Assembly: GCA_943325255.2 (NCBI GenBank)
Contig: CALPOS020000002.1
Location: 1-30,556, forward strand
Length of the DNA stretch: 30,556 bases
Direction: 5' to 3'
Origin: Sphingobacterium thalpophilum
GTDB taxonomy: Bacteria; Bacteroidota; Bacteroidia; Flavobacteriales; Flavobacteriaceae
The notes beneath the pieces were generated by a model. That model was given only the letters and a program-made list of their open reading frames with translations, was not told where the DNA came from and did no database searches. The translations under genes and the position numbers were made by a program. Shown here one piece after another: positions 1 through 7,310 of this stretch (positions are counted from its first letter, which is position 1; each line of letters starts with the position of its first letter).

Positions 1-341
1 ACGCGTTCTGGCGTTCTAGATGCTGAAACAACAATTTCATTCAATTTTGTCTCCTCATCAATTAGAGTAACCATTACTTTTTGATTGTTTGAAGTAACGC
101 TGAGGTTCATTTTTTCGTATCCGACGCTCGTAATCTCCAGTTTAAATGGCAAACTAGCTGCGGAAGATAAATTGAAATTACCTTCGTTATCAGACGTTGT
201 CCCAGAAGCATCTCCGACAACTCTAATATTAGCCCCAGGGATGGGCTGTTTCTTACTGTCCATTACTGAACCTGTTACTATATTTTGCGCTTGAAGTACG
301 CTACAAAATAAAAGTGACATAATAAATAAATAAAATTTCAT
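1..341 (-). CDS. TonB-dependent receptor, N-terminal part (cut by window edge)
   Basis: Only the first 113 codons are in the window; the gene runs off the left edge. Reading the minus strand from the ATG at 341, the product starts with a signal peptide (MKFYLFIMSLLFCSVLQAQ). A carboxypeptidase-regulatory-like beta-sandwich follows at about residues 20-95 (VTGSVMDSKKQPIPGANI, then TTSDNEGNF and ITSVGYEKM). The start of a TonB plug follows (NEIVVSASRTPERV). This order is typical of Bacteroidota outer-membrane TonB-dependent receptors that import large or scarce nutrients using proton-motive energy. The plug start (VVSASRTPER) resembles cobalamin/siderophore-type receptors more than the SusC type (EVVVTALGI). 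The substrate cannot be told from this fragment. It is separated from glmS by a terminator, so it is its own transcription unit. Confidence 0.85.
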   Translation of the reverse strand, partial: MKFYLFIMSLLFCSVLQAQNIVTGSVMDSKKQPIPGANIRVVGDASGTTSDNEGNFNLSSAASLPFKLEITSVGYEKMNLSVTSNNQKVMVTLIDEETKLNEIVVSASRTPER

Positions 342-583
342 TGGGTTTATATTTTTTGGTTTACGAAGCCAATGTACAAATATTTTGAATATTCGTAAAA
401 AAAACGAAGTGATAATTTCACTATTCTCAACCACCGTCGCGTCTTACTAACAATATGGCGAAAATCACTACTTTTTAAGTTTTTCTTAACGGTCAAGCAA
501 TAAATGTGAAAAAATTATTATGCACACCCACAAAAACGACACATCTTTGAATTAATCACAATATAAATGAGATTATTTTCCAT

Positions 584-614
584 AAAAAAAGCGAGATTGA
601 CTCCCGCTTTTTTT
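584..614 (-). terminator. Rho-independent terminator after glmS
   Basis: An A7-GCG arm (584-593) and a CGC-T9 arm (605-616) form an A/T-flanked GC stem just downstream of the glmS stop. Read on the minus strand, the hairpin ends in a run of seven T. It closes the three-gene minus-strand operon and, being nearly symmetrical, could work in both directions. Confidence 0.75.
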
Positions 615-631
615 TTATTTGTTGATAACTT

Positions 632-2479
632 TTACTCTACAGTTACCGATTTTGCAAGATTTCTTGGTTGGTCTACGTTGCAACCTCTCATTACGGCAAT
701 GTGATATGACAATAATTGAAGAGGAATTGTAGTTAACAATGGAGATAAAGCATCTGAAGTTTCCGGTACTTCTATAACATAATCCGCTAGATCCCGAACC
801 TGAACGTCACCTTTTGTAACCACTGCAATAATTTTCCCGCTTCTAGATTTGATTTCTTGGATGTTACTTACCACTTTGTCGTAATGCCCTTGTTTTGGTG
901 CAATTACTACTACTGGCATTTGTTCATCAATCAATGCGATTGGTCCGTGCTTCATCTCTGCTGCAGGATATCCTTCTGCATGAATGTACGAAATTTCTTT
1001 CAGTTTTAAAGCTCCTTCCAACGCCACAGGGAAATTATATCCTCGACCCAAATACAAACAATTGGTAGCGTCTTTAAACTTCGCCGCGATTTCTTTTGCC
1101 TTGTCATTGGTTTCTAAAGCTTCTTTTACCTTTTCAGGTATAAGTTCTAATTCTTGCAGGTATCTATGGAAATCTGAATTAGAAAGTGTTCCTTTCGCCT
1201 TTGCCAAACGTAAAGCAATCATGGTCAAAACCGTAATTTGTGTGGTAAAAGCTTTGGTCGAGGCTACACCAATTTCTGGTCCAGCATGTGTATATGCTCC
1301 GGCATGTGTCTCTCTAGAAATGGACGACCCCACCACATTACATACGCCAAATACAAAAGCACCCCTTTCCTTTGCTAGCTTAATTGCCGCTAAAGAATCT
1401 GCTGTTTCCCCAGATTGTGAAATGGCAATAACGACATCGCCTTTATTAATAATCGGATTTCGATATCTAAACTCAGAAGCATATTCAACTTCTACAGGAA
1501 TGCGAGCAAACTCTTCAATAATGTACTCTGCCACCAATCCGGCATGCCATGAAGTACCACATGCAATAATAAGAATACGTTGTGCGTTCAGAAACTTCTC
1601 CAAATTGTCTTCAACACCTGCCATTTGAATCACCCCTTGATTTGCGTGCAAACGCCCTCTGTATGTGTCTTTAATTACATTTGGTTGTTCGTAAATCTCT
1701 TTCAACATAAAATGATCATAGCCGCCTTTTTCAATCTGTTCAAGATTCATTTGCAATTCTTGAACGTAAGGATCAACAATTGTATCATCTTTAATTTTTC
1801 TAATTTTCAATGGCTTATTCAAGCGTACGATAGCCATTTCTTCATCTTCTAAGTAAATCGCATTTGAAGTATATTCAATAAACGGAGACGCGTCTGAAGC
1901 AATAAAAAACTCATCATTACCAACGCCAATTGCCAAAGGACTACCTAGTCTAGCAACTACCATTTCGTTTGGATTCTTTTTATCAAAAACACAAATAGCA
2001 TAAGCACCCACAACTTGGTTAAGCGCAACTTGCACTGCTTTTCCAAGTTTTAAATTTTCTTTGATTTGAACTTCTTCGATAAGATTTACCAATACTTCAG
2101 TATCCGTGTCAGACTTAAAGGTATATCCTCTTTTGATTAACTCCTTTTTCAGGGGTTCATAATTCTCAATAATTCCATTATGAATTATGGCAAGATCTCC
2201 TGAATTTGATAAATGCGGGTGTGAATTCACATCATTAGGTACACCATGTGTTGCCCAACGTGTATGGCCCATTCCAATATTTCCTAGTGTGGTTTTTTCT
2301 TTTTGAGATTTTTCTTCCAGATCCGAAACTTTACCTTTTGTTTTAACAACGTTCAAATTAGCGCCATCATAAAGCATAATCCCAGCGCTATCATAGCCTC
2401 TGTATTCTAATCTCTTTAATCCTTTTATAATAATAGGATAAGCTTCTCTAAATCCGATATAACCGACAATTCCACACAT
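632..2479 (-). CDS. glmS: Glutamine--fructose-6-phosphate aminotransferase (isomerizing)
   Basis: Makes glucosamine-6-phosphate from fructose-6-phosphate and glutamine, the entry step to UDP-GlcNAc for peptidoglycan and lipid A. The 615-residue length is normal for the family. The N-terminus MCGIVGYIG places the catalytic Cys at residue 2 of the class II glutaminase domain (about 1-225), with GHTRWATHG and HNGIIENY visible. Two SIS sugar-isomerase domains follow, with ACGTSWHAG, SQSGETADSLAA and the late GYPAAEMKHGPIALI segment; the C-terminus is AKSVTVE. It is the last gene of an operon, with only 3 bp between it and the DUF4270 gene upstream. That leaves no room for a glmS-type ribozyme leader, so any control must act at the operon promoter or through the enzyme itself. 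Confidence 0.98.
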   Translation of the reverse strand: MCGIVGYIGFREAYPIIIKGLKRLEYRGYDSAGIMLYDGANLNVVKTKGKVSDLEEKSQKEKTTLGNIGMGHTRWATHGVPNDVNSHPHLSNSGDLAIIHNGIIENYEPLKKELIKRGYTFKSDTDTEVLVNLIEEVQIKENLKLGKAVQVALNQVVGAYAICVFDKKNPNEMVVARLGSPLAIGVGNDEFFIASDASPFIEYTSNAIYLEDEEMAIVRLNKPLKIRKIKDDTIVDPYVQELQMNLEQIEKGGYDHFMLKEIYEQPNVIKDTYRGRLHANQGVIQMAGVEDNLEKFLNAQRILIIACGTSWHAGLVAEYIIEEFARIPVEVEYASEFRYRNPIINKGDVVIAISQSGETADSLAAIKLAKERGAFVFGVCNVVGSSISRETHAGAYTHAGPEIGVASTKAFTTQITVLTMIALRLAKAKGTLSNSDFHRYLQELELIPEKVKEALETNDKAKEIAAKFKDATNCLYLGRGYNFPVALEGALKLKEISYIHAEGYPAAEMKHGPIALIDEQMPVVVIAPKQGHYDKVVSNIQEIKSRSGKIIAVVTKGDVQVRDLADYVIEVPETSDALSPLLTTIPLQLLSYHIAVMRGCNVDQPRNLAKSVTVE

Positions 2480-2482
2480 AAA

Positions 2483-4072
2483 TTAGTTTTGTTTAGGTTT
2501 AGTAAAATAAATTTTTAGTCGTATTCTTTTGTCTATTGGTACATTTTCGCCGCTTCCATATAAAATAGTTCCTAAGGGATTTACAATGGAAGCAGATGAT
2601 ATTTCATTTATATTATAAGTTGGGATGGTTGTTTTTAATTTTTTGACTGAAAAATCACCAATGTTTTCAGTTACAACTAATCCCAATTTCACGTTTGTAG
2701 AATCTGCGTTTTGAATCAGTCCTCTAATATGATTTGTGATATTAAATTTGTAGTACGCCCCTCTTGAATCCGTCTTTTTAATAATTCCTCCAAAAACAGA
2801 CTTAGAAAATTTGGGTTTTGACGAAGGAGAGTTTTGATCTGAATAATAATCTACCAAAGGTCTTTTATTATTGATATCATACAAATAAATCCTATTTGGC
2901 TCATTTGCCGTATTACCCATCGCAGCATTATCTATAAAAAAAGTCAAACTAGCGTCATTGACCAGCCATTTATTAGCGCGTAATTCCTCTAATTTATCCG
3001 CAATCCCATTGTTATCAATGTCAGGCCCAAAAAGATCAACTACTGCCATTGCTCCTTCTCCACCGCGTAGAACCAATCGGTCGGGATCAACTGGCACAGG
3101 AGTCTCGTTTTGAAAAAACCCAACTGACTTGCCATTAAGATTTAAAACAAATGTTTTAAATTCACGCTCCGGCGTAGGGACCTCCGCTGTTGGGGCTGAC
3201 TTAAATTGTTTATATTTAATCGTAATTTTTCCGCCTTTTATGTTGAGCATTGCCAAATTCCCTTCATTTGTTCCAGCGCTTTCAACTTGAAAATAAAGGC
3301 CTCTGAAATACTCTTTAAAAACATTATTATTTATCAATTTCCCAGGCGGCGCATCAAGAATTTTTGATTTGAAAAAATTAATGTCCAAATCCAGTTTTAA
3401 CCCGGGCGCTAAACGAACATCTGCAGGTTTAGGAACTTCATCTGTAGGTATTCCTAGCTCCACAATCTCAGCTGCACTAAAAACAAACTCATCGTTTTGA
3501 CTCAAATCTTGAGCATTGTTGAGTTGAGCTCCCTTGACTAAATCAAATGCATCATTCTCGTTGCTATAATACCTTTGTATATCTTGTGTTGGACTTGTTG
3601 GATCGATATCTCTTATGTAATACTTGGATTCGAAAACTCTGAGCTTAATCTTCGAATTCGCTTCTCCATAAATAGAATCTAACTTGTAAGTACTAGCATT
3701 TTCTGCATTAGTAGACAATCTCGTGCTAAAATAAGGAACGTACAACACGACACTTTCAATTTCAGGATCCAAGGCCTCGTCGAAAGTTGGATTCACTGTA
3801 TTTAACTGCAGCTGTATTGCTATGTTTGCTTTGGTGGTCCCAAAAACCGGATTTTTATAAATCCCAAGTGCATTAACCGCGAGATCAAGCGTTTCAACTG
3901 GGCCAGTATTTGCAGTAATTGCCTGTAAGTCATAAAATTCAGGTGTTCCTGTTTCAAAATTATCATTGCCAATAATGTCCGCTCCAATTTCATTTGAATC
4001 ATCATCGCACGAGATAAAAAGAAAGACTAAAAGGGTCGAGAAAATTAATTTTATAAAAAACTTAGTGTGCAT
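2483..4072 (-). CDS. DUF4270 family lipoprotein
   Basis: A 529-residue secreted lipoprotein of the Bacteroidota-specific DUF4270 family. The N-terminus is a lipoprotein signal with lipobox FISC (Cys22), followed by CDDDSNE. This acidic stretch resembles the lipoprotein export signal that sends flavobacterial lipoproteins to the cell surface. The rest is beta-rich without membrane segments. Two regions mention ordered Asp/Asn-rich loops (FGPDIDNNGIADKLEEL, close to a calcium-binding loop pattern). No enzymatic motif is recognised and the family has no firm function known to me. It sits between the half glycogen synthase (19 bp upstream) and glmS (3 bp downstream). This tight order, which I recall from other flavobacteria, suggests an envelope or amino-sugar related role, but that is inference. 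Confidence 0.85.
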   Translation of the reverse strand: MHTKFFIKLIFSTLLVFLFISCDDDSNEIGADIIGNDNFETGTPEFYDLQAITANTGPVETLDLAVNALGIYKNPVFGTTKANIAIQLQLNTVNPTFDEALDPEIESVVLYVPYFSTRLSTNAENASTYKLDSIYGEANSKIKLRVFESKYYIRDIDPTSPTQDIQRYYSNENDAFDLVKGAQLNNAQDLSQNDEFVFSAAEIVELGIPTDEVPKPADVRLAPGLKLDLDINFFKSKILDAPPGKLINNNVFKEYFRGLYFQVESAGTNEGNLAMLNIKGGKITIKYKQFKSAPTAEVPTPEREFKTFVLNLNGKSVGFFQNETPVPVDPDRLVLRGGEGAMAVVDLFGPDIDNNGIADKLEELRANKWLVNDASLTFFIDNAAMGNTANEPNRIYLYDINNKRPLVDYYSDQNSPSSKPKFSKSVFGGIIKKTDSRGAYYKFNITNHIRGLIQNADSTNVKLGLVVTENIGDFSVKKLKTTIPTYNINEISSASIVNPLGTILYGSGENVPIDKRIRLKIYFTKPKQN

Positions 4073-4091
4073 AATTTATTGGTGTTTTATA

Positions 4092-4898
4092 TTATAAAAC
4101 CGTGTTTTTATAAAAATTAGTATACGCTTCTCCAAATTGATCTTTCGGGATGAAAGGTAAAAAAGGTTTGCCCGAGGATTCAATAAAATTTGTTAAATTG
4201 AGAGAAAGCGACTCTGAAGCTATTATTACTGCATCCGAATGAAGAATCGAAGTCATTAATATGTTTTCATAATTGGGTGTTGCTAAACGTGAAATCGATT
4301 CTTCAGGAATTCCGTCAAATTTCACTTTATTAATCATTTCGATATCTAAAACACCTTCAAAAGATTGACTGTAAACTGAAGTTACTATTTTCGTGTCTGC
4401 AAAAAGCGCTTCGTCTTTATAGTAATGCTTCATATATATTGGAAGCATTGAGGCCATCCAACCATGAACATGGATAATATCAGGTACCCAATTCAATTTT
4501 TTTACAGTTTCAACAACCCCTTTCGCAAAAAATATGGCGCGCTCATCATTGTCAGCATAAAGCGCTCCTTCTTCGTCAGTAAAAGTGGCTTTTCTCTTAA
4601 AATACTCATCGTTATCAATAAAGTAAACCTGAATTCTTTCTTTTGGAATTGAGGCCACTTTAATAATCAATGGCATATCCAAATCGTTGACAACCAAATT
4701 CATTCCAGATAAGCGAATTACTTCATGCAACTGGTGTCTTCTCTCATTGATGTTGCCGTATCGCGGCATAAAAATTCGAATCTGTCCGCCTTGATCATTA
4801 ATCATTTTGGGAACATCGTAAGACATCAAAGAAACTTCATTCTCTGCCAAATAAGGCACCACTTCAGATGATACGTATAATATCCTCTTATCCTCCAT
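4092..4898 (-). CDS. Glycogen/starch synthase N-terminal (GT5) domain protein, half-length
   Basis: The 268 residues align with only the first Rossmann half of GlgA-type glycogen synthases (usually about 480 residues). The start ILYVSSEVVPYL and the DVPKMINDQGGQIRIFMPRYG segment match GlgA well. DIIHVHGWMASMLPIYM matches the GlgA HxHDWH region with Gly replacing Asp. The ADP-glucose-binding KTGGL motif is replaced by AENEV (residues 18-22), and the whole C-terminal nucleotide-sugar-binding half (GT-B second domain) is absent. The protein is therefore unlikely to be a working glycogen synthase by itself; a binding or regulatory role is possible. It is the first gene of the operon with DUF4270 and glmS, and is transcribed divergently from panC. 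A TAATTTTG box lies about 40 bp before the ATG. Confidence 0.85.
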   Translation of the reverse strand: MEDKRILYVSSEVVPYLAENEVSLMSYDVPKMINDQGGQIRIFMPRYGNINERRHQLHEVIRLSGMNLVVNDLDMPLIIKVASIPKERIQVYFIDNDEYFKRKATFTDEEGALYADNDERAIFFAKGVVETVKKLNWVPDIIHVHGWMASMLPIYMKHYYKDEALFADTKIVTSVYSQSFEGVLDIEMINKVKFDGIPEESISRLATPNYENILMTSILHSDAVIIASESLSLNLTNFIESSGKPFLPFIPKDQFGEAYTNFYKNTVL

Positions 4899-4937
4899 AT
4901 TGTATTTTACATTTAGTAATTGTCAACAAAAAACAGG

Positions 4938-4945
4938 CAAAATTA
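4938..4945 (-). promoter_or_regulatory. Probable -7 box for the GT5/DUF4270/glmS operon
   Basis: On the minus strand this reads TAATTTTG, a full match to the Bacteroidota TAnnTTTG element, about 40 bp before the ATG at 4898. No TTTG is found at the ideal -33 spacing (GTTT is there instead). Confidence 0.5.
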
Positions 4946-4976
4946 CAAAATTTTACGCAGGTTTAAACTAAAATCT

Positions 4977-4984
4977 TAAGTTTG
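4977..4984 (+). promoter_or_regulatory. Probable -7 box for the panC operon
   Basis: TAAGTTTG matches the Bacteroidota TAnnTTTG element and lies 23 bp before the panC ATG at 5008. It lies back-to-back with the -7 box of the divergent operon, only 31 bp away. A -33 TTTG is not evident. Confidence 0.5.
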
Positions 4985-5007
4985 CAATCTATTTCAAGAA
5001 TACTTTC

Positions 5008-5853
5008 ATGAAAATTTTCGAGAAACAAGCCGAATTGAAGTCTTTTTTAAAGTCCATTTTCACCAAAAATTCCACGCTCGGCTTTGTTCCTACCATGGGC
5101 GCTTTGCACGATGGTCACTTGACTTTACTTCGACAATCTATTGAAAATAATACGATATCTGTAATTAGTATTTTCGTCAATCCAACGCAATTTAATAACA
5201 GTGAAGATCTTGAAAAATATCCAAGAACTTTAGAGCACGATGTCGCGAAAGTCAAGACGATTTCTGATTCAATTATTATTTATGCGCCAACCGTAGATGA
5301 CATCTATGAAGGCCATACAATTTCAGAACATTTTGATTTTGATGGGTTAGAAAAACAAATGGAAGGTGAATTTCGCCCCGGACACTATGATGGTGTTGGC
5401 ACTGTGGTCAAAAGACTTTTTGAAATAGTTCAGCCCACGAACGCTTACTTTGGCGAAAAGGATTTCCAACAATTGCAGGTAGTAAAAAAACTAGTAGAGA
5501 AGCTTAAGCTAAATGTAAACATCGTGGATTGCCCTATTTATAGAGAGAAAAACGGACTGGCAATGAGTTCCAGAAACGAACGTTTGACTGAAAATGAAAA
5601 AAAAGAAGCGGCTTTGATTTACAAAATTTTGAAAGCTTCACGCTCGAAATTCAAAAACAGTAGTGCAGCCTCAATCTCCAATTGGGTCGAAAAAACTTTG
5701 CAAAACCATAAACTCATTCGATTGGAGTATTTTCAAATTGCCGACGAAAACAGTTTACTGCCTTGTCTTCGGAAAAATAAGAATAGAAAATACCGCGCTT
5801 TCATAGCAGTATTCATCAATAATATTCGATTAATAGATACCATTTCCTTATAA
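5008..5853 (+). CDS. panC: Pantothenate synthetase (pantoate--beta-alanine ligase)
   Basis: Joins pantoate and beta-alanine using ATP to give pantothenate, the precursor of coenzyme A. At 281 residues the length is normal. The HIGH-like nucleotide-binding signature is clear at residues 28-37 (PTMGALHDGH). FVNPTQFNNSEDLEKYPR, FRPGHYDGVGTVV, GEKDFQQLQVVKK and the KMSKS-like GLAMSSRNERL also match the family. It is cytoplasmic. It heads a plus-strand run and is followed after 7 bp by panD, which supplies its beta-alanine substrate, so the pair is a pathway unit. The pantoate-forming genes (panB, panE) are not in the window. Confidence 0.97.
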   Translation: MKIFEKQAELKSFLKSIFTKNSTLGFVPTMGALHDGHLTLLRQSIENNTISVISIFVNPTQFNNSEDLEKYPRTLEHDVAKVKTISDSIIIYAPTVDDIYEGHTISEHFDFDGLEKQMEGEFRPGHYDGVGTVVKRLFEIVQPTNAYFGEKDFQQLQVVKKLVEKLKLNVNIVDCPIYREKNGLAMSSRNERLTENEKKEAALIYKILKASRSKFKNSSAASISNWVEKTLQNHKLIRLEYFQIADENSLLPCLRKNKNRKYRAFIAVFINNIRLIDTISL

Positions 5854-5860
5854 TTATCCT

Positions 5861-6211
5861 ATGCAGATAGAAGTTGTTAAATCAAAAATACATCGCGTTA
5901 CAGTAACAGGAGCAGATTTGAATTATATTGGTAGTATTACCATAGATGAAGTTCTAATGGAAGCATCAAATATAATTGAAGGGGAAAAAGTTTCTATTGT
6001 AAATATAAACAATGGCGAAAGATTCGACACTTATGCCATAAAAGGAAATCGAAACTCAGGCGATATTATTCTCAACGGCCCTGCTGCAAGGAAAGTTCAA
6101 AAAGGAGACGTAATTATTATCATGTCTTACGGTTTACTTGAATTTGAAGAAGCAAAAAAATTCAAACCTTCTTTGGTTTTTCCAAACGAAAGTAATAACA
6201 CGCTCACTTAG
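5861..6211 (+). CDS. panD: Aspartate 1-decarboxylase
   Basis: Pyruvoyl-dependent enzyme that decarboxylates L-aspartate to beta-alanine for pantothenate synthesis. The 116-residue proenzyme is the usual size. The self-cleavage site is YIGSITID, with Gly24-Ser25; Ser25 becomes the pyruvoyl group. Other family landmarks are Lys9 (MQIEVVKSKIHRVTVTGADL), VNINNGERFDTYAI, GDIILNGPAARKVQKGD and IIIMSYG. It starts 7 bp after panC and is followed by a membrane protein gene after 6 bp, so it is co-transcribed. There is no sign of the panM/panZ maturation factor nearby. Confidence 0.97.
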   Translation: MQIEVVKSKIHRVTVTGADLNYIGSITIDEVLMEASNIIEGEKVSIVNINNGERFDTYAIKGNRNSGDIILNGPAARKVQKGDVIIIMSYGLLEFEEAKKFKPSLVFPNESNNTLT

Positions 6212-6217
6212 TCTTTC

Positions 6218-7264
6218 ATGGCACTGAAAAAAAAATGGTTCAAGAAAAACACCGACTTTATTGACGATGAAACATCTGATTCCGTTTCATTTTCTCAGTA
6301 CATCAAAAGTCAAATTGCAAAGTGGCTGTCTATTGTTTTGCCTATTGCATTGGGTTTCTTTCTGATTTTCTACACTTACAATAAATTTACTCCTGAACAA
6401 ATTCTAGAAATTCAAGGCTATTTTAAAAATGCTGATTACGCTTATTTATTTGTTGCCGCCGGAATTGCCGTATTAGGAAATGCATCGCGCGCTTATCGTT
6501 GGAAGTTCTCACTTGAACATATGGGATATTCCTCTTCCTTTCGAAATAATTTTATGGCAATTAGTATCGGTTACGTATTGAATTTGACGGTCCCAAAATC
6601 AGGTGAAGTTTCAAGAGCACTTATTGTGAAGAAGTATAATAATATTCCATTCGACAAAGGATTTGGTAGTATTGTAGCAGAAAGAATCGTAGATCTTTTC
6701 GTCTTACTTTTATTTATGTTGATTGCTGTTTTCTTGCAGTTCAATGTTGTAAAGTCTTTTATATTAGACAAAATTCCCTTGGATAAGTTGTTGCTCTTTT
6801 CTACGGCAAGTTTCTTTTTTATTGTGCTTTTGGTTTTACTATATTGTTATTCGAAATCGAAGTTTATTCTATCAATAAAAGAAAAGGTTTCAGGGTTAAA
6901 GGAAGGCATTTTTAGCATTCTTCACATGCAAAAAAAAGGCGCTTATCTTCTTCATACCGCATTTATTTGGCTATCATATCTGTTGATGTTCAGTGTCGTT
7001 TTTTATGTTTTTCCAGAAACTAGTTCACTAAGTTTTAGTGCGAAAATTACCTCTTTCGTTGTGGGCAGTATCGCCATAGCATTTACAAATAGCGGCTTTG
7101 GTGCTTACCCTTTTATGATTTCAAAAATACTATTGGTTTATTCTATTTCAGAAACCACAGGAAATGCATTTGGATGGATTGTTTGGACCTCGCAAATGTT
7201 GGTCGTGCTAGCATTAGGTTTATTTTCGTTTTTATATTTACCTGTTTTTAATAGAAAGAATTAA
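6218..7264 (+). CDS. Flippase-like integral membrane protein (lysylphosphatidylglycerol synthase TM-domain / UPF0104 family)
   Basis: A 348-residue membrane protein with about eight hydrophobic segments (starting near residues 36-58, 76-93, 117-130 and 148-170). The family is that of the transmembrane part of MprF, also called lysylphosphatidylglycerol synthase TM region or UPF0104. Landmarks are ASRAYRWKFSLEHMG, NLTVPKSGEVSRALIVKKY (the family's usual RxGE-like loop), RIVDLFVLL and the late TNSGFGAYPFMIS. There is no cytoplasmic aminoacyl-transferase domain, so it is not a full MprF. Family members are thought to flip lipids or lipid-linked molecules, but no substrate can be assigned. It starts 6 bp after panD, so it is in the panCD transcript. 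The start ATG at 6218 is followed by a basic stretch (ALKKKWFKKN), consistent with a cytoplasmic N-terminus. Confidence 0.85.
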   Translation: MALKKKWFKKNTDFIDDETSDSVSFSQYIKSQIAKWLSIVLPIALGFFLIFYTYNKFTPEQILEIQGYFKNADYAYLFVAAGIAVLGNASRAYRWKFSLEHMGYSSSFRNNFMAISIGYVLNLTVPKSGEVSRALIVKKYNNIPFDKGFGSIVAERIVDLFVLLLFMLIAVFLQFNVVKSFILDKIPLDKLLLFSTASFFFIVLLVLLYCYSKSKFILSIKEKVSGLKEGIFSILHMQKKGAYLLHTAFIWLSYLLMFSVVFYVFPETSSLSFSAKITSFVVGSIAIAFTNSGFGAYPFMISKILLVYSISETTGNAFGWIVWTSQMLVVLALGLFSFLYLPVFNRKN

Positions 7265-7310
7265 ATTCTTATCTTGCTACAAGTTTTGTAGAAGCGTAAT
7301 CCTTACTCTA

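Noticed and set aside
342..583. Gap between the TonB-dependent receptor and the glmS terminator
   Set aside because: I looked for small genes, promoters and repeats. The best promoter candidate on the minus strand (AATATTTG near 379-386) misses the consensus by one base and has no -33 partner, so nothing is called.
984..1628. A 214-codon open frame on the plus strand
   Set aside because: It is wholly antisense to glmS, has no recognisable protein text and no promoter or ribosome site; it is a shadow of a well-supported gene.
2480..2482. glmS ribozyme or riboswitch
   Set aside because: Only 3 bp separate glmS from the gene before it; the ribozyme class belongs mainly to Firmicutes and cannot fit here.
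7277..7291. Small hairpin CTACAA-GTT-TTGTAG before the esterase gene
   Set aside because: Six base pairs with low GC and no T-run; too weak to call a terminator, though a minor effect is not excluded.
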